Part shown: positions 26,631 to 36,338 of the stretch, in pieces | Layout: each line of letters begins with the position of its first letter | Numbering within the stretch: the first letter of the stretch is position 1 | From: Faecalibacter macacae | Lineage (GTDB): Bacteria; Bacteroidota; Bacteroidia; Flavobacteriales; Weeksellaceae | Length of the DNA: 64,000 nt | Assembly (NCBI RefSeq): GCF_003687725.1 | Contig: NZ_RDOJ01000008.1 | Location: forward strand, 59,457-123,456 | Reading direction: 5' to 3' | Program-made: the position numbers and the translations under genes | The notes under the pieces: model-generated | Database searches by the model: none | Told to the model about the DNA's origin: nothing | Seen by the model: only the letters and a program-made list of their open reading frames with translations

Positions 26631-28061
26631 TTACTCCCAAGTTTTCCAATCCTCACTTGTGAAATTCCATTCTGGTGTGTTAATATTTCCTTCTTCTACT
26701 TTGTACCAAGGCGATCCATCAGTAGTATTCGGATTATTTAAAATCTGTAATTCTTGTGCAGGCATGTAACTTTGAGCGATTAAAACGTAAGTTACTGAAT
26801 CGTTTTTAGCCAAATCTACAACCATAACTGCATGTCCGTATGGATTTCCTTTTTGTATTAAAATATCACCAATTTTGATATTTTGATGTGAAATAGTTTG
26901 TAATTGATTCTTTAGTGAAGCCGTATTTGCATAATTGAAAATATGTTCTAAATATTCCCAATATTTAGACTCTGAATAATCTCCATTTACATAATCGGAA
27001 TAAAAACGTGGTTGCCCATCAGATAAAAAATTAAAAGCAATTTCTTTAAAACGTTTTTGTTGGTATAAATAATCTGCACGTAAACGCATAGTCGCATCTG
27101 CACATTGATGCAAATCTTTCGTTCCGATTGGTAAATCAATTACTGCATTATATACATTTTGATTGATTTTTTCTTTACCAGTATGATACAAAACTCGATT
27201 TCCAAATGGTTTTAAAGGAAGATGTTGCAAAAAGTATCCAAAATCGGATTTGTTATAATTTTCTCTTTCTGTACCTTTTGGAGTATTATATCTTTCCAAA
27301 ATAGTGTTACCATTAGTATTGATATACGTCGCGTTGTTTTCTTCTGTAATTTCAGTCGTTTGATTCTCAGGTTTATCTTGATTTCCTGATTTAGATTCGC
27401 ACGAAAGCATAAAGGCAAGTAGAAGTAGAGGAAGTCCTTTTAATGTATTAATAGTAATTTTTGTTTTTGGATATTTTTGTACAGAACGTATTAAAGATTT
27501 GGCTAAATCTTCAACTTTTAGAGGTTTGTATTTTTTAAATAAACCGATAGAATTGAAAAAGCCAATTACTTTTACACCTAAAACTTCACCTAATCGATCA
27601 GTATTTGGGCGTAATAAAAAGCCAGGTTGAAAGATGATTAATTGTTCGAAATTTAATTTTTTAATCGCATCTTCCAATTCGCCTTTTATTTTTGGATAAA
27701 AGAAATTTGAATTACTATCCGCATTCATACTCGAAACTAAAACAAACGAATTAACTTGATTTTGACTCGCAATTTCTGCAAATTTCAATTGATAATCATA
27801 ATCAATAATTCGTTGTTTTTCTTTGCTTCCGGCATCTTTTAAAGTTGTGCCTAAACATGAAAACGCAACATCACCAATGATGTATTCAGAATATTTTTCT
27901 AATTGATCAAAATCAACAATAATTTCATTCACTTTAGAATGTGAAATATTCGTTTTACGACGAACAAGAATTACAATTTCATGATAATTAGAATCATTAA
28001 TTAATTCTTGAACTAAAAATTTTCCTGTAGCGCCAGTAGCTCCAATAACGATTGCAATCAT
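26631..28061 (-). CDS. In-frame fusion: NAD(P)-binding SDR-like protein + DUF4846 lipoprotein
   Basis: Residues 1-203 form an atypical SDR/NAD(P)H-binding protein (VIGATGATGKFLVQEL, VAFSCLGTT, then FVLVSSMNADS and FQPGFLLRP), a cytoplasmic type. Without any stop, residues 206-221 read as a lipoprotein signal (LKGLPLLLLAFMLSC, C221), followed by a DUF4846 domain (about 250-476; QCADATMRLRADYLY, IGDILIQKGNPYGHAVMVVD, SWYKVEEGNINTPEW-like end). DUF4846 proteins are normally separate secreted lipoproteins. There is no ATG, GTG or TTG just before the signal. A deletion that joined neighbouring genes is the simplest explanation; a real bifunctional product seems unlikely. Confidence 0.85.
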   Translation of the reverse strand: MIAIVIGATGATGKFLVQELINDSNYHEIVILVRRKTNISHSKVNEIIVDFDQLEKYSEYIIGDVAFSCLGTTLKDAGSKEKQRIIDYDYQLKFAEIASQNQVNSFVLVSSMNADSNSNFFYPKIKGELEDAIKKLNFEQLIIFQPGFLLRPNTDRLGEVLGVKVIGFFNSIGLFKKYKPLKVEDLAKSLIRSVQKYPKTKITINTLKGLPLLLLAFMLSCESKSGNQDKPENQTTEITEENNATYINTNGNTILERYNTPKGTERENYNKSDFGYFLQHLPLKPFGNRVLYHTGKEKINQNVYNAVIDLPIGTKDLHQCADATMRLRADYLYQQKRFKEIAFNFLSDGQPRFYSDYVNGDYSESKYWEYLEHIFNYANTASLKNQLQTISHQNIKIGDILIQKGNPYGHAVMVVDLAKNDSVTYVLIAQSYMPAQELQILNNPNTTDGSPWYKVEEGNINTPEWNFTSEDWKTWE

Positions 28062-28106
28062 AGTATTTTAGATTCAATTAAAAATCAAAAATAGTAATTT
28101 GTAGGT

Positions 28107-29639
28107 TTAAAAAATAACACCAATATTAAATGATAAAAATTGATTATTTTGTTCTAAAATAGTACTATTAAAATAATCAGCTGAAATAAATAATTTTGGA
28201 AGATTTTTAAACTCAAAATCATAACGAATAGTCGCTCCAAATTCAGATATATTACTTGATAAATAATTATACTCTGATAGAACTAAATCTTTTATCGATT
28301 GCTTATAATCCTCAGAGAAAATAGCATCTTTATTTGTTACTTTTTTATAAGAAAATACAGGTTTTACAGAAAGTACATGCTGCTCATTAATCTGGTATTT
28401 AAGATCAGTTTTTAATCCAATTAAAATACTATTCCATTTTTGTCCATTAAATGGACCTATACGTTTTTCTACAAATTGTTCGTAGTTAGTAAAAGGCATT
28501 AGCGTAACATTTACTTTACGAGAATTGTATTGATAAAAAAGCTCTGCTGAATAATTTGTAATATCTTTTTTATACGATTTTTGTTTATAAATTAATTCAA
28601 TAACCTTAGTGTTGTTGCTATATCCATATTCGGTTCCTATTTTTTTGCGGTAATTATATTGAGCTTTTATACCAAGTCGATTATTATTAATTGTAAAAAA
28701 CTTAGCACCTTCAAATAAGTAATTTTCTTCAATTAAATCGGCTATGTCAAAATAATTAGTTTGTGTTCCGTTTGTGGTTTTAAGTAAATCATGTTTACTT
28801 TTTTTAGCCATTAAATAGAAATCATTATTATTTGAGATTTGTCCTCCATAAGTATATCCGAATTGCTCATAAATACTTGATATGTTATTGTTACCACCAC
28901 TAAATAAATAGTTATAATTTCCGAATCCAGCCATTTGATTAACGGTAGGATATCCAAGAATACTTGCAAAACGAACATTGTTATTTTGTGTGTATTTTTC
29001 ACCATGAATGAAAATTCCAGCTTCTAAATTTTTGTAAAAATTAAAGTTTAAACCAGCTTTAACTTCTAGATTAGAAGTAACAGTTTTATTTCTTGGATCT
29101 TTACTACGCGCACCCATTTGGGCGATATAATTCCCTTCTAAACCATATGAAATTCGGTTTAATTTTTTGGCAAAACCACCTTTAAAATTATATTTTTCAA
29201 CATCTAATTTTCCTCCAACAGAATCGGCTACGCTATATGGTGAAATACGATCATAATCTAAATTCTCATTCCACTTAACGTCTTTTGTAGAGATAGAAGA
29301 ATAAGCAGCTTCTCCCCATAAAGAGACATTTTTTTTAAGTGTTTGATAAGATTTTGTTTTTAAACCAAAAGATGTTTGATCCTTTCCTAATGGATATCGA
29401 TTAATTTGGTCTTTATTTGTTTGAGAATTTATATATAATTCGGAGAAAGAAAAATTACTATAATCCGACATTGATGCCGGATTATAGTATAAATTATTTA
29501 TAAAATCTCTTTCGGTATGATATTGTCTATTAATGGTTTCTAAATACGTAATAGAATCTTTTTTTTGATTTTGCGCTTGTACATTAACAGAAATCAAAAC
29601 AGAAAATATCGTTAATCGAAATAAATTTTTGTGTTTCAA
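28107..29639 (-). CDS. DUF6850-type outer-membrane beta-barrel protein
   Basis: A 510-residue exported protein (signal peptide 1-22, ending VNVQAQ) with the family opening NRQYHTERDFINNLYYNPASM and then a long series of alternating beta strands up to the final FLSFNIGVIF. The size and pattern fit a large barrel. It is the third gene of a three-gene operon with a TonB receptor and a DUF4876 lipoprotein, a recurrent Bacteroidota trio. It is likely an outer-membrane partner for uptake; the substrate is unknown. Confidence 0.88.
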   Translation of the reverse strand: MKHKNLFRLTIFSVLISVNVQAQNQKKDSITYLETINRQYHTERDFINNLYYNPASMSDYSNFSFSELYINSQTNKDQINRYPLGKDQTSFGLKTKSYQTLKKNVSLWGEAAYSSISTKDVKWNENLDYDRISPYSVADSVGGKLDVEKYNFKGGFAKKLNRISYGLEGNYIAQMGARSKDPRNKTVTSNLEVKAGLNFNFYKNLEAGIFIHGEKYTQNNNVRFASILGYPTVNQMAGFGNYNYLFSGGNNNISSIYEQFGYTYGGQISNNNDFYLMAKKSKHDLLKTTNGTQTNYFDIADLIEENYLFEGAKFFTINNNRLGIKAQYNYRKKIGTEYGYSNNTKVIELIYKQKSYKKDITNYSAELFYQYNSRKVNVTLMPFTNYEQFVEKRIGPFNGQKWNSILIGLKTDLKYQINEQHVLSVKPVFSYKKVTNKDAIFSEDYKQSIKDLVLSEYNYLSSNISEFGATIRYDFEFKNLPKLFISADYFNSTILEQNNQFLSFNIGVIF

Positions 29640-29651
29640 AATAAGATTGTT

Positions 29652-30878
29652 TTAGTGAACGATTCCGTTTTTTAAACTTGGTTCAGCATTTTTATTAAAA
29701 TCAATTGTAGAATTGTTCGTGTCTTTGTATACATTTTTTCCAGTAGCAGATTTTCCAATAACATTTCTACGAACAGATTTACCTATTCTATTTGGATCGT
29801 TGTAAAAAGCTCCTACACTTGTCCAACCCGCATCGATAGAAGGAGATGTTAATAATTGTAACAACTTATCTTCGTTTGCATTATTCATTCCATCAATAAT
29901 CCAAGAATTTGGAATTTTGTATGCAGATTTAGAAGTAATGTTTCCGGCAGAATTTGTGTATTCGTAATCGTATTTTTGATTCGCTAAAAATGTCGTTTTA
30001 TCTTGTCCTTCTGGGAAACGCGCAATTACATAAGCCTCAACACCACTGCTGTGTAAGAAAAACATATTAAAATTCATTTGAGTGTAAATTACATCTACAT
30101 TTGGAACATTTGGATTGTCTACATTTCCTAAAGTTGGATTATCATTTGGAAACTCAAAATCAGCATTACTTAAATTGAAAGCTGTACTAGAAATTGAATT
30201 GTGATCGATCGCATTATCAGCAATTACAATAAAATCTCCTGGTTGTACTGGGTATTGTTGACCAGTTCCTGGTAAAACCATCACACCTTTTACTGGAAAA
30301 TATTCCGTAGTTGCATAAGGTGTAACATTGTTGTCTACCGATGTTAAAAAGTTTGATTGTCCAATGATTAATTGATCGGCAAATAAAACTTCGTCTGTGT
30401 TGTTTGTTAGTTTAAAGTAACGGCTTGAGTTATAATTTCTACCTTCTGGAGTTTTTACGCCTGTAAAGAAAACTTCCTCAATAATAAAATCGTTATTGAA
30501 AGATTTTACATATAAATCTATATTTACATTTTCTACAGCACTTACAATATCAATGTTAGTACCTCCACCAACAGTAAATGTTTCGTTTGATTGCGAAATA
30601 ATTTCACCATTAACAGTGATTTTGTAAGATCCTTTAGGTAACTCTAAAGAATGAACGTTAGTGTTTTCGATCGTTTTAGTTGTAGTTACACCAGTATTTA
30701 TTTCTAAAATATCAATGTTTAATGTTTTATATGTTGAAATGTTTTCTCCTCTAAATCCTAAAGTTAAAATACTTTTTTGAACTTGTTCTACATTAAAACC
30801 ATCATCATCAGAACAAGAAGTTATTGTAATTGTTGAAGTGATTGCTAAAAGACCTAATAGTAAAATACGTTTTTTCAT
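29652..30878 (-). CDS. DUF4876 surface lipoprotein
   Basis: A 408-residue lipoprotein: signal peptide with lipobox ITSC (SCSDDDG after the cysteine; acidic residues after the cysteine suit the Bacteroidota surface-export signal). An N-terminal Ig-like part (about 30-130) is followed by the DUF4876 domain with FIIEEVFFTGVKTPEGRNY and then YFKLTNNTDEVLFADQLII, resembling a lamin-tail-like beta fold. The gap to the neighbours is 10-12 bp on each side. Probably a substrate-capture partner of the TonB receptor. The function is inferred from context. Confidence 0.88.
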   Translation of the reverse strand: MKKRILLLGLLAITSTITITSCSDDDGFNVEQVQKSILTLGFRGENISTYKTLNIDILEINTGVTTTKTIENTNVHSLELPKGSYKITVNGEIISQSNETFTVGGGTNIDIVSAVENVNIDLYVKSFNNDFIIEEVFFTGVKTPEGRNYNSSRYFKLTNNTDEVLFADQLIIGQSNFLTSVDNNVTPYATTEYFPVKGVMVLPGTGQQYPVQPGDFIVIADNAIDHNSISSTAFNLSNADFEFPNDNPTLGNVDNPNVPNVDVIYTQMNFNMFFLHSSGVEAYVIARFPEGQDKTTFLANQKYDYEYTNSAGNITSKSAYKIPNSWIIDGMNNANEDKLLQLLTSPSIDAGWTSVGAFYNDPNRIGKSVRRNVIGKSATGKNVYKDTNNSTIDFNKNAEPSLKNGIVH

Positions 30879-30888
30879 TGTAATATGT

Positions 30889-33657
30889 TTAAAAATTATA
30901 GTTTATTTCCATTCCGAAATACGGAGACATTCCATTTCTCGGATTTACTTTCACACCATTAAATGTGTAAGGGTTATTGTAGTTGAATAATCGATTAACG
31001 AACATGGAAGCTCTGATCGATTTATAAATACTTTTAGTTACTTTCAAATTCATGTTGATGTTGTAACTCGTTTTTTGACTCATATAATCCGTTGCAGATG
31101 TATTTCTAACAAGCCATTGTTTATATAAATCTGATTTATCTTCTTCTAAAAAGGGATGAATATTTCCTTGTAAATCCATGTAAGCAAATGGATTTGCTAT
31201 TTTTCCCATTCTGTAATTATTCGTAAAAAGTATTCCTTGTAACGATGCCGAAAATGTTAAATCTAACGAAGTAATATAAGTATCGATCATTAAATTGTAA
31301 TTCATTTGTGAGTTTTTATAACCTTCGTCATTCGCATATATTCCGACATATGGAAAACCACCAGAATTTCCACCAACAGAAACTGAAGGAATTGCTCGAA
31401 CCGGAACAGTATTGTAATATTTTGTTTTAAACCAGGCTCCACTTAATGTAAATCGCGTATTAATTGCTTTAATTCGTGGTGAATTGTACTGAAATTCGAA
31501 TCCAGATTTTATTGTAGCACTTCCGTTTTCTGTTAAAGTATAAGATGAAAAAGTTTTAATATCTTGGTAAGGAACATTAGATAAATCTGGTCCATTAGGT
31601 CCCCAATTATTTGTGTCAATAGCAGTGATGTCGTATTTTTTGTATGAGTGAATATTGTAATAACCTACATTACGAAATCCGTTTTTCATGTTTTCTTTGT
31701 AATACGTTACTGATAACTGATGTTTGTTGTATTCAAAATCAATACGAACTTCTTTTTTGATATTTTTAGCAGCTGTTAAATCTTTATTGATTAATGAAGT
31801 AACATACGTCATGTAATTGATGTAACGATATTGTGGATCATTATGGTAATATGTGATTTGAGCATAATCTCTAAACTGATCTGCTGGATATAAATTTAGA
31901 TTAGTTGGTTGTTTATAAAACTCACCATATCCAGTTGTTACATCAATGTTTAAGTGATTTTTCCCTATATTGATTTTTGGTAAACTATATTGAAAATTAA
32001 CACGAGGTTCAACAAAAATTTTATTCGCGATTTTATATGAAGAATCAACACTTAATAATGTGCTTAAACGATAACCTGTATATAAATTAAATTGGTGTTG
32101 ATTGATTTTATAATTCAATAAATTACCTCCATAAACTGATAAATTTTGAGTTCCAGGAATATCTTTAAAAGCTCTCGGTCTAGTATTCATCGATGTAGTA
32201 GGAGGTTGAGTAATATCATAAACATCACCATCACCGTAGTTTTTAGAGAATCGCCAATCTGTTCCTAAATCATATTCAAGTTTTAGTTGACCAATTTTTT
32301 TATTTCCTTTAAATTCTAATTTTGTTTGTAAATCCAATGGTTTTCCATCAGTATAAGAATCTGAGATGAAACTTAATGCTGGATATATTCCTGTATTTTC
32401 ACCAGCTTGTGTAGAGATAGAAATTGCTCTTGGACCTGTATATTGAACAAATTTTGTTTGTTCAATGCGATTAAATCCTTGTTGAATTGCAGTATTTAAA
32501 ATGATTTTATTGAAAAATGATTCTTTCTTTAAATCAAAAATAAAATTATTAGCAAGTGCTATTTTTCTGTTATAAGATCTGTATTTATCAACCAAATCAT
32601 AACCCGTGTCAGGATCTATTTTGGTTTGATCTAAAGTTCCTGTAAAATCTAAATTTGTTCGCCATTGTAATTTATTTTCTCCAATTTTGAAATCTGCTTT
32701 GGATCTAACAGAAGCTGTAATTCTCTGGTAATTACTTGTTTCATCACTTGGATCAACTTTGGCATTTAAAATATCGAATGATGAATTGATAGACCAATTA
32801 TCTTTTATTCTGAATCCTTTTCCAATGTAATATTGTTTGCTAAATCCATCAACTTTTAATCTTGCTTGAAGTGGAGTATTTCCATTTTTTCGTTCAATTT
32901 TGATTAATCCTGAAGTTAAATCTCCATAAGATGCATTTGGAATTCCTCGAATAATTTCAACTTTTTCGATGTCGTTAGTAGAAATGCTTCGCATATCAAC
33001 CCCTGTTTGGTAGGTATTTCTTCCTTCTGGTGCGCTTAATAATAAACTAGAATCTAATGATTTTTGAAAATCAGAGTTTGAATTTATGATATTATCATCA
33101 ACCATAAACTGAACTCCTAAAGAACTTGTACTGTAATTAGAAGGTCTTCCCGAGTTTTCTCTCAATGCAACAACATTTGTTCCGATTAGATAAGGATCGG
33201 TTGATAATCCTCCAGGTAAAAGTTCCATTAAATCTGAAAAACTCGATGGTTGTAAATGCATCAAAGCTTGTCTATTGATTACGGATTTAGATGTTAATCC
33301 TTTATCTTCTTTTGCGGTGAATACAGCTTCTTCTAAATTAATCAACTTGGATTGTAAAACTATTGGTAATTTTTTATTACCATTAATTACTAAATTCTGA
33401 ATGTATTCTTCTGTAGTATCGCTTAAGATTTTTAATTGATAATTTCCTAATGGTAAATTAACGCTTAGTTTTCCTTCGGTATTTGTTTGATATTTTAATT
33501 GAGGTGAAAATTCTATCTGTACATTTCTTAATGAAATACTATCATTATCCATTACATGTAAATCTATTTGCGCGTTTTTAGTTTGCGCACAAACCTGATT
33601 AAATAAAGTATTTGATGTAAATAATAATGTAAAGTAGATGATATTTTTAGTTCTCAT
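30889..33657 (-). CDS. TonB-dependent outer-membrane receptor
   Basis: I choose the ATG at 33657, which gives a clean signal peptide (MRTKNIIYFTLLF..., cleavage after VCAQ). A TTG 21 bp upstream is possible but would lie at the transcription start. The order is: a carboxypeptidase-regulatory-like domain (about 25-100), a plug (about 115-240; SFSDLMELLPGG, IEKVEIIRGIPNASYGDLTSG) and a 22-strand barrel ending in PYFGMEINYNF. It energises transport of a ligand through TonB. It heads the operon with DUF4876 and DUF6850 proteins. Palindromic TTTAGACTAAA boxes upstream suggest metal-type control. Confidence 0.92.
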   Translation of the reverse strand: MRTKNIIYFTLLFTSNTLFNQVCAQTKNAQIDLHVMDNDSISLRNVQIEFSPQLKYQTNTEGKLSVNLPLGNYQLKILSDTTEEYIQNLVINGNKKLPIVLQSKLINLEEAVFTAKEDKGLTSKSVINRQALMHLQPSSFSDLMELLPGGLSTDPYLIGTNVVALRENSGRPSNYSTSSLGVQFMVDDNIINSNSDFQKSLDSSLLLSAPEGRNTYQTGVDMRSISTNDIEKVEIIRGIPNASYGDLTSGLIKIERKNGNTPLQARLKVDGFSKQYYIGKGFRIKDNWSINSSFDILNAKVDPSDETSNYQRITASVRSKADFKIGENKLQWRTNLDFTGTLDQTKIDPDTGYDLVDKYRSYNRKIALANNFIFDLKKESFFNKIILNTAIQQGFNRIEQTKFVQYTGPRAISISTQAGENTGIYPALSFISDSYTDGKPLDLQTKLEFKGNKKIGQLKLEYDLGTDWRFSKNYGDGDVYDITQPPTTSMNTRPRAFKDIPGTQNLSVYGGNLLNYKINQHQFNLYTGYRLSTLLSVDSSYKIANKIFVEPRVNFQYSLPKINIGKNHLNIDVTTGYGEFYKQPTNLNLYPADQFRDYAQITYYHNDPQYRYINYMTYVTSLINKDLTAAKNIKKEVRIDFEYNKHQLSVTYYKENMKNGFRNVGYYNIHSYKKYDITAIDTNNWGPNGPDLSNVPYQDIKTFSSYTLTENGSATIKSGFEFQYNSPRIKAINTRFTLSGAWFKTKYYNTVPVRAIPSVSVGGNSGGFPYVGIYANDEGYKNSQMNYNLMIDTYITSLDLTFSASLQGILFTNNYRMGKIANPFAYMDLQGNIHPFLEEDKSDLYKQWLVRNTSATDYMSQKTSYNINMNLKVTKSIYKSIRASMFVNRLFNYNNPYTFNGVKVNPRNGMSPYFGMEINYNF

Positions 33658-33707
33658 AGTTCTGTTTTGAGGGCGCAAATATGCTTAACAATATTTTAAC
33701 AAGCAAC

Positions 33708-33757
33708 TTATTTAGACTAAATATAATTAATAATGAGAAATATCATTTATTTAGACT
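33708..33757. promoter_or_regulatory. Palindrome/direct-repeat boxes upstream of the TonB operon
   Basis: TTATTTAGACT occurs at 33708-33718 and 33747-33757. The first is part of a perfect palindrome ATTTAG-A-CTAAAT (33710-33722). It lies about 50-100 bp upstream of the TonB receptor start. An operator for a metalloregulator is plausible, but this is inference from position and symmetry. Confidence 0.5.
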
Positions 33758-33815
33758 TATTTAAAATAATAAAAAAAATCAACAGTTAAACTTTTGTAAA
33801 ATAGAGTTTTGTAAT

Positions 33816-33851
33816 AAAAAAAAGCGTCTCAAATTTAATTTGAGACGCTTT
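33816..33851 (-). terminator. Terminator of trmD
   Basis: Arms AAAGCGTCTCAAA and TTTGAGACGCTTT with a T-run on the minus strand (from the A-run before 33821), 20 bp after the trmD stop. Confidence 0.92.
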
Positions 33852-33870
33852 AAAAATATCTTATTAATTC

Positions 33871-34545
33871 TTATTTTAATAAATCAGGACGACGAGCTTT
33901 AGTACGTTCTAATGCTTGTTCATGTAACCATTCCTCAATTTTAGGGAAATTTCCGGAAAGTAATATATCTGGAACTTTGTGTCCTTTATAATCTGATGGA
34001 CGTGTATAAACAGGAGGCGCTAATAAATTATCTTGAAAAGAATCTGAAAGAGCAGAAGTTTCATCACCAATTACTCCTGGAATTAAACGAATAATAGAAT
34101 CCGCTAAAATGATTGCACCAAATTCTCCACCAGAAAGTACATAATCTCCAATTGAAATTTCTTTGGTTACATACATATCCCGAATACGTTGATCGATTCC
34201 TTTGTAGTGCCCGCAAATCATCATTAAATTTCCTGCAGAAGATAATGAATTCGCCATATTTTGGTTTAATGCTTCACCATCTGGTGTTAAATAGATGATT
34301 TCGTCATATTCACGTTCTTCCTTTAATTTAGAAATCATTTTATCTAAAGGCTCACACATGATAACCATTCCAGATGTTCCACCATAAGGGTAATCATCTA
34401 CGTGACGGTATCTACCTTTTCCAAATTCTCTTAAATCATGTACATGAATTTCAGCTAAACCTTTATCTTGAGCTCTTTTCATAATTGAAGCTGAAAATGG
34501 GCTAACTAATAATTCGGGTAAAACTGTGATAATATCTATTCGCAT
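33871..34545 (-). CDS. trmD: tRNA (guanine-N1)-methyltransferase
   Basis: A 224-residue SPOUT enzyme with [13 protein letters not shown], the trefoil-knot SAM motifs [14 protein letters not shown] and [13 protein letters not shown], and [15 protein letters not shown]. The length is normal for the phylum. It methylates G37 of tRNAs reading CNN codons and prevents frameshifting. Here it stands alone rather than in the rpsP-rimM-trmD-rplS cluster. Confidence 0.97.
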   Translation of the reverse strand: MRIDIITVLPELLVSPFSASIMKRAQDKGLAEIHVHDLREFGKGRYRHVDDYPYGGTSGMVIMCEPLDKMISKLKEEREYDEIIYLTPDGEALNQNMANSLSSAGNLMMICGHYKGIDQRIRDMYVTKEISIGDYVLSGGEFGAIILADSIIRLIPGVIGDETSALSDSFQDNLLAPPVYTRPSDYKGHKVPDILLSGNFPKIEEWLHEQALERTKARRPDLLK

Positions 34546-34593
34546 ACTGCAAAGATATTTTAAAAAACTGTGGATTTACAAATTCCTATCGAT

Positions 34594-35136
34594 TTATTGT
34601 GGATTCTGTTCTGTCCAAACTAAACGATTTAAATCATAACCAGCTTTTTTTGCTTCATTTAAAAATTTTTGTTTCGTTTCTTCTGAAAGGGTTGGTTTAC
34701 GTGATAAAAACCAGATATAATCACGTTTATCACCAAAAATTAAAGCTGTTTCATAATCTGGATCCATCATAACTACATTATAACCTGCATAAAAAGGTCC
34801 AAAAAATGAAACTTTTAATGCACCTTGATTATCAGAACCATTAAATTTTGCTTTTCCTTTTTTCTCTTTCCATTCATTTTTTACGTAATCGAAACCTCTA
34901 TTAATTACTTCGATAGATCCGTCGTCTTTTAAAGTATATTGTGCTGTTACTTGATTCATGTCCTTTTCATATTTGAAATCGAATCGAGCTATTTCGTACC
35001 ATTTACCTTGATATTTATCTGCCTTAAAATTATTTACAGGTTTTGCATACTCAGGTACTTTAACACTACAAGAGCTTATAAACGCAAGCGTAGTAATTGT
35101 AAGTGCTGCAAAAATTAGATATTTATTCTTATTCAT
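34594..35136 (-). CDS. Lipocalin family lipoprotein (Blc-like)
   Basis: I place the start at the ATG at 35136, which gives a lipoprotein signal (ITTLAFISSC); the 36-bp extension upstream has no value. The mature protein has the Blc signature: DKYQGKWYEIARFDFKYE, then VINRGFDYVKNEWKEKKGKA, the WFLSRKPTL strand, and the C-terminal helix FLNEAKKAGYDLNRLVW. It probably anchors to the outer membrane and binds lipids or hydrophobic molecules. It is transcribed divergently from hemB. Confidence 0.93.
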   Translation of the reverse strand: MNKNKYLIFAALTITTLAFISSCSVKVPEYAKPVNNFKADKYQGKWYEIARFDFKYEKDMNQVTAQYTLKDDGSIEVINRGFDYVKNEWKEKKGKAKFNGSDNQGALKVSFFGPFYAGYNVVMMDPDYETALIFGDKRDYIWFLSRKPTLSEETKQKFLNEAKKAGYDLNRLVWTEQNPQ

Positions 35137-35257
35137 ACCATAAAATTTTAAGGTAGTTCTCACAATTAACATTCCACATTATATAAATTATCAATAAGAT
35201 TTTTAAGTACATCAATAGAATTGATATTATTCATTAGTCAAGTCAACTGAAAACAAG

Positions 35258-35265
35258 TAAATTTG
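35258..35265 (+). promoter_or_regulatory. Promoter -7 box of hemB
   Basis: TAAATTTG matches the consensus and lies 22 bp before the ATG at 35288. The -33 element is not obvious. Confidence 0.5.
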
Positions 35266-35287
35266 TGTAAAATCTAAGAATAATAAA

Positions 35288-36283
35288 ATGTTCATTTATA
35301 ATAGACATAGAAGACTTCGTAAAAACGAATCTATCCGTAGTATGGTTCGTGAAAATCATTTAAGTACTAATGATTTTATCATGCCATTATTTATTGCAGA
35401 AGGTGAAGGAGTAAAGGTAGAGGTACCATCAATGCCAGGTATTTACCGTAATTCTTTAGATAATGTAAAGAAGGAAGTTCAAGAAGCTTGGGATTTAGGA
35501 ATTAAATCCGTTAATATATATTGTAAAGTTAGCGATAACTTAAAAGATAATACAGGAAAAGAAGCGTGGAATCCGAATGGATTAATGCAAAATACAATCA
35601 AATTAATTAAGGATACATGTCCTGATATGATTGTAATGCCTGATGTAGCTTTAGATCCTTATTCTATTTTCGGACATGACGGAATTATTGAAAACGGACA
35701 AGTTGCAAACGATCAAACAGTTGATGCTTTAGTTCGTATGACAATCTCTCATGCTGAAGCTGGTGCTGATTTTGTTGCGCCATCAGATATGATGGATGGT
35801 CGTATTGGTGCTATGCGCGAAGGTTTAGAAGAAAATGGATTTGATAATGTTGGTATTATGTCTTACGCTGCGAAATACGCTTCTTCTTTTTATGGTCCTT
35901 TCCGTGAGGCATTAGATAGTGCACCAGTCGACAATATGGAAATTCCTAAAGATAAAAAAACATATCAAATGGATTACCACAACGCAGAAGAAGCGCTTCG
36001 TGAAGCAATTGCTGATGTTGAAGAAGGAGCTGATATCTTAATGGTAAAACCAGGTATGGCTTACTTAGACATTGTTAAATTAGTGAAAGATAATTTACAA
36101 GTTCCTGTTTCCGTTTATCAAGTTTCTGGAGAATATGCAATGATTAAAGCTGCTGCTGAAAAAGGGTGGATTGATCATGATAAAATTATGTTAGAAACCT
36201 TAACATGTATGAAACGTGCTGGTGCTGATTTAATTACAACTTATTTCGCGAAAGAAGCGGCAAGATTATTAAATGATCAATAA
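35288..36283 (+). CDS. hemB: Porphobilinogen synthase (delta-aminolevulinate dehydratase)
   Basis: A 331-residue enzyme with RHRRLRKNESIRSMVRE at the start. VMPDVALDPYSIFGHDGI is the metal-site region, carrying D and no cysteine triad, so it is probably the Mg-dependent type. The active-site lysine regions are GIMSYAAKYASSFYGPFR and ILMVKPGMAYLDIV. It condenses two 5-aminolevulinates to porphobilinogen, downstream of HemL. It has a single-gene promoter and terminator. Confidence 0.97.
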   Translation: MFIYNRHRRLRKNESIRSMVRENHLSTNDFIMPLFIAEGEGVKVEVPSMPGIYRNSLDNVKKEVQEAWDLGIKSVNIYCKVSDNLKDNTGKEAWNPNGLMQNTIKLIKDTCPDMIVMPDVALDPYSIFGHDGIIENGQVANDQTVDALVRMTISHAEAGADFVAPSDMMDGRIGAMREGLEENGFDNVGIMSYAAKYASSFYGPFREALDSAPVDNMEIPKDKKTYQMDYHNAEEALREAIADVEEGADILMVKPGMAYLDIVKLVKDNLQVPVSVYQVSGEYAMIKAAAEKGWIDHDKIMLETLTCMKRAGADLITTYFAKEAARLLNDQ

Positions 36284-36303
36284 GATTTGATTTATAGATA
36301 AAG

Positions 36304-36335
36304 AAAAACCTCAACTGATTAGTTGAGGTTTTTTT
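36304..36335. terminator. Terminator between hemB and sprE
   Basis: Stem AAAAACCTCAACT with AGTTGAGGTTTTT followed by a T-run, and an A-run on the other strand. The genes are convergent. Confidence 0.9.
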
Positions 36336-36338
36336 ATT

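Noticed and set aside
27212..27418. Separate small gene with its own start in the fused DUF4846 region
   Set aside because: Out-of-frame with the DUF4846 sequence and without a plausible signal; only a shadow frame.
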